Below the pieces are notes generated by a model. It was given only the letters and a program-made list of their open reading frames with translations, was not told the DNA's origin and searched no databases. DNA of 64,000 nucleotides from Gracilaria gracilis (lineage: Eukaryota; Rhodophyta; Florideophyceae; Gracilariales; Gracilariaceae): the NCBI GenBank assembly GCA_030374805.1, contig JARGSG010000247.1, positions 124,001 to 188,000 of the forward strand, in the 5' to 3' direction. Below are positions 61,043-64,000 of this stretch, piece after piece. Both the position numbers and the translations under genes were made by a program. Position 1 is the stretch's first letter. Each line of letters begins with the position of its first letter.

Positions 61043-64000
61043 ATGGAATCGGAAGTACTGACCTGTCCCCTCGACGCCTCTGAGCGACTGAACGATACGG
61101 TTCTACTGGCCAGCGCAAATTACAAAGTACATTTGTCTGTCGGTCTGACATCAGCAGTCATGTATCCGTTAACGGGCGTACTGGACACAGGAGCCGGTCC
61201 GTGTCTCATCCACGAGCGTCACTTGCCACCCCGATGGCAATCTCGCCTCCGCACGGACTTAAAACCACGCATCACCGATGCGTCCCGAAATCGAATGGAC
61301 GTCATCGGAGTCTTGCCGCTAACGGTCCGTATCGGTGATCTACACGTAAAGGTACAATTCCTTGTCGTATCGAACCTCTCTACCAGTGTCATTCTCGGCA
61401 CGTCGTTCATAGATCGATACGTACTTGGAATATTACCACCAAAACGGACCATCCTGTTGCAACACTCCCGTCCGATATTGATATTGTCCCACGCCTATGG
61501 ACCTCAAACACCCACGAACGTACGGCAATATCCGATATCATCCGAACGTGCTACCCCATCCAACAAGGTCCACGTCGCGCGCCAAGTCACATTGCCACCT
61601 ATGTCGGAAACGCAGGTTCAGGTCACAACCAAAGCGTCCGGTTTGGTCTTTTTACAGTCTCATCACCGAACGGGTTCGACGCTGGAGCTCACGTTGCTTG
61701 CAAATGGAATTATGGATCTCCGCCCGGATGTCCCCTTCTTCGTGCGAGTAGCCAACCTATCTGACCGCACGGTTCGTTTGCACAAACGAACCGTTATCGG
61801 ACTCGCTCTACCGTCCCCCATTGCACTCATCACACCCCAGTCGGACTCGCCGCAGAGCGACGACTCTAAGAAGGGGGGGAGTGGTACCGAAGGGTGGAAG
61901 TGTAAGCCCGAACGGACTCTCTAGCAAAGAAGACTGGGCCCAGGGTGTGCAAATCAGCCCTGAATACGAATCCGAACGGAAGGCAGTCCTTGAACTTCTC
62001 CGACCTTTTCAGGACATGTGGGACGGCCACTTGGGCAAAATCTCGGCCGCCAAGCATCGTATACATCTGGAACCAGGGACGAAACCCACATTCCAAATGC
62101 CATACAGAGCAGGACCCGCACGGAGAGAGTTAGTACGCACGGAAGTGACGAAGCAACTGGCGGCGGGAGTGATCGAGCCTTCGGCAGCAGAGTGGGCCAG
62201 TCCGGTCGTATTCGCTCAGAAGAAGGACGGAAGCCTCCGCTTCTGTGTCGACTACCGACGCCTGAACGCTGTGACCGCACGGGTTACCTATCCGCTGCCA
62301 CGCATGGACGAGTGCATTGACTCACTCGGAGACGCACGGATATTCTCCACACTGGACGCCAACAGTGGGTATTGGCAAACTGAAGTAGACGAGTCCGACC
62401 GGGATAAGACTACATTCACGTCCCACATGGGCCTTTACCGATACGTACGAATGCCATTCGGACTCAAGAACGCACCGGCTACGTTCCAACGCGCTCTTGA
62501 TATCATTCTATCAAGAGTCAAATGGCAGTACGCTCTGGTATGATGTGATTATCTATTCCCGAACGGTCGAGGAACACTACGAGCACGTACGGACTATACT
62601 ACAAATGCTCCGGACGGCTGGTATTACTCTACGACTGGACAAATGCCACTTCTTCTGCGGCACCGTAGACTACCTGGGACATGTTATCCGTCCGGGAAAG
62701 CTGCAGGTATCTACCAAGACTCAGGACGCTATCAAGCAGGCCAAGCCCCCAGGGAACCAGACGGAGCTCCGATCGTTCTTGGGACTTTGCAACGTCTTTC
62801 GACGGTTCGTTCCTAATTTCGCACGAATAGCGGCACCGCTGAACGCCAAGCTGGAAAAAGGACAACCCACGAGCTTCGAAACGCTGTCCGATACGGAATA
62901 TGAGGCATTTGACGAACTCCGACAGCGTCTCATCCGTCCCCCAATACTGGCCATCCCGAAACAAGGATGTCCGTACGTACTGGATACTGACGCGTGTGAT
63001 AGTCAGGTAGGGTGTGCGCTGCTTCAGAGGCAGCCAGACGGTGAGCTCTTTCCAATCGGATACTGGAGTCGCTCCTTAACCAAGGCGGAGCGAAGCTACT
63101 CTACGACCGAGCGGGAATGCTTGGCCGTCGTATGGGCCATCCTACACCTCCGACCGTACCTAGAGGGTCAGAGATTTACAGTCCGAACGGATCACCACTC
63201 TCTGAGGTGGTTGCTCAACCTAGCGGACGCCTCTGGACGATTGGCACGCTGGCGACTTCGCCTAATGGAGTACGACTTCGACGTCATTCACCGCCCGGGA
63301 ATAAAACACCAGGCCGCGGACGCCCTTTCCCGAATACGTACGGACGGCGAAGACAATACTCCGCTGGACGACGAGGTTCCCTGCTTGTTCGTTGAGGACC
63401 ATACGGAAAATGGCTATTTAGTGGCCAACATCTCCGTTGACGGAACAGAGTACACTTAGGTGTGCGTCGACTGGCCTAGATCCGAACGGTCAGCCCCGGG
63501 ACTTCCCGAAGTCCTCACAGTCCCGGCAGAGGACACCAATGCCATACCACTCACCATCGAGGAACTGGTCCGCGAACAAGCAACGGACGCTTTCTGTGAG
63601 TCCGTACGGAAGGACATCGGTAACGGTGTCACCCTCTTCGACGTCGACCGACACGGGCTCATTGTACGTAAGGCTCCATTAGACGGTGCCGTCCAGAAAG
63701 TCGTACCTGCGTCGCTGCAGCCACGCGTCCTCTATTTGGCACATTACCCCCGCACGGTCGGACACCCAGGCGCTACCCGAATGTACGAGAGCCTTCGTCG
63801 GGATTTCTATTGGCCCAACATGGCCAACGACGTATTCCAGACCGTACGGGATTGCCGCACGTGCCCGGCTACGCGAGGAACCCGCTTCCGCTCGCAGAAG
63901 CTGCTGAAGCTGTTCCCTGCCGCCGGTCCCCTGGAATTCATCGCCATGGACATTGTAGGCCCATTTACGAAGTCCCTAAACGGATACCAGTACAAACTGG
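61043..64000 (+). CDS. pol: pol region of gypsy element 3, partial at window edge
   Basis: Protease VLDTGAGPCLIHE, reverse transcriptase (FCVDYRRLNAVT, LDANSGYWQTEVDESDRDKT, RMPFGLKNAPATFQRAL), RNase H (VLDTDACDSQVGCALL, VRTDHHSLRWLLN, HQAADALSRI), integrase zinc site (HYPRTVGHPGATRMY, CRTCPATRG) and the first catalytic D (MDIVGPF) close to the window end. Part of a broken element. Confidence 0.88.

Larger units (their letters stand above)
58145..64000 (+). mobile_element. Ty3/gypsy element 3, runs off the window
   Basis: Parts: 5' LTR (58145-58697), primer site (58699-58718), gag (58773-60977), protease, reverse transcriptase, RNase H and the start of integrase up to the window edge. It has the same primer site as element 1 and related but clearly different proteins, with a strong CGGACGG-type codon and motif bias. 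It is broken, with about three breaks in the visible part. Whether it has a chromodomain or an antisense ORF lies beyond the window. Confidence 0.92.

Overview
This is nuclear DNA from an intron-poor eukaryote. Visible genes include TRIP13/Pch2, UBA5, SUMO, a PARL-type rhomboid protease, a DDB1-family protein, UTP20, a GT77 glycosyltransferase and a TauE/SafE transporter. The one well-proven intron (SUMO, 119 nt) is GT-AG. GC-rich coding DNA, dispersed WD40 arrays with GSVRVWD-type blades, and abundant Ty3/gypsy chromoviruses and Ty1/copia elements suggest an alga, perhaps a red alga. An oomycete-like organism is not excluded; the lineage call is inference only.

Layout. 1-6.7 kb: satellite fragment, GT77 glycosyltransferase, a decayed WD40 gene, TRIP13/Pch2 (minus) and an HTH-protein fragment. 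6.7-15.7 kb: gypsy chromovirus 1 on the minus strand, with LTR-like sequence at its right end. 15.7-18.3 kb: gene-poor, holding a 1.2-kb TIR transposon with a MITE nested in its left TIR. 18.8-25.2 kb: an intact unrecognised 497-aa gene, a rhomboid protease, a repeat-rich 334-aa protein and a hairpin-rich spacer. 25.2-35.4 kb: broken DDB1-like gene, SUMO, several unrecognised genes, a PH-like protein, a Cys-rich repeat fragment butted against UBA5, and an LDH/MDH fragment. 35.7-43.6 kb: a coiled-coil gene, a UTP20 fragment joined to antisense WD40 sequence, a broken signal-peptide gene, a broken TauE/SafE transporter and a MITE inside a small secreted ORF. 43.8-49.8 kb: a copia element with both LTRs and a TGATC target duplication. 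50.6-64 kb: WD40 fragment, incomplete gypsy chromovirus 2 with a long antisense ORF before its 3' LTR, a 137-bp satellite, and gypsy 3 running off the window.

Two themes stand out. First, most host genes match well-known families but are interrupted by single-base frame changes or isolated stops, or are cut to fragments and joined to unrelated pieces. The locus is either a repeat-driven gene graveyard or carries residual indel errors; SUMO and the 497-aa gene are clean exceptions. Second, chromovirus 2 carries a roughly 660-aa antisense reading frame between its chromodomain integrase and its polypurine tract/3' LTR. This layout recalls antisense ORFs known from some plant gypsy lineages, but the protein resembles nothing I recognise.
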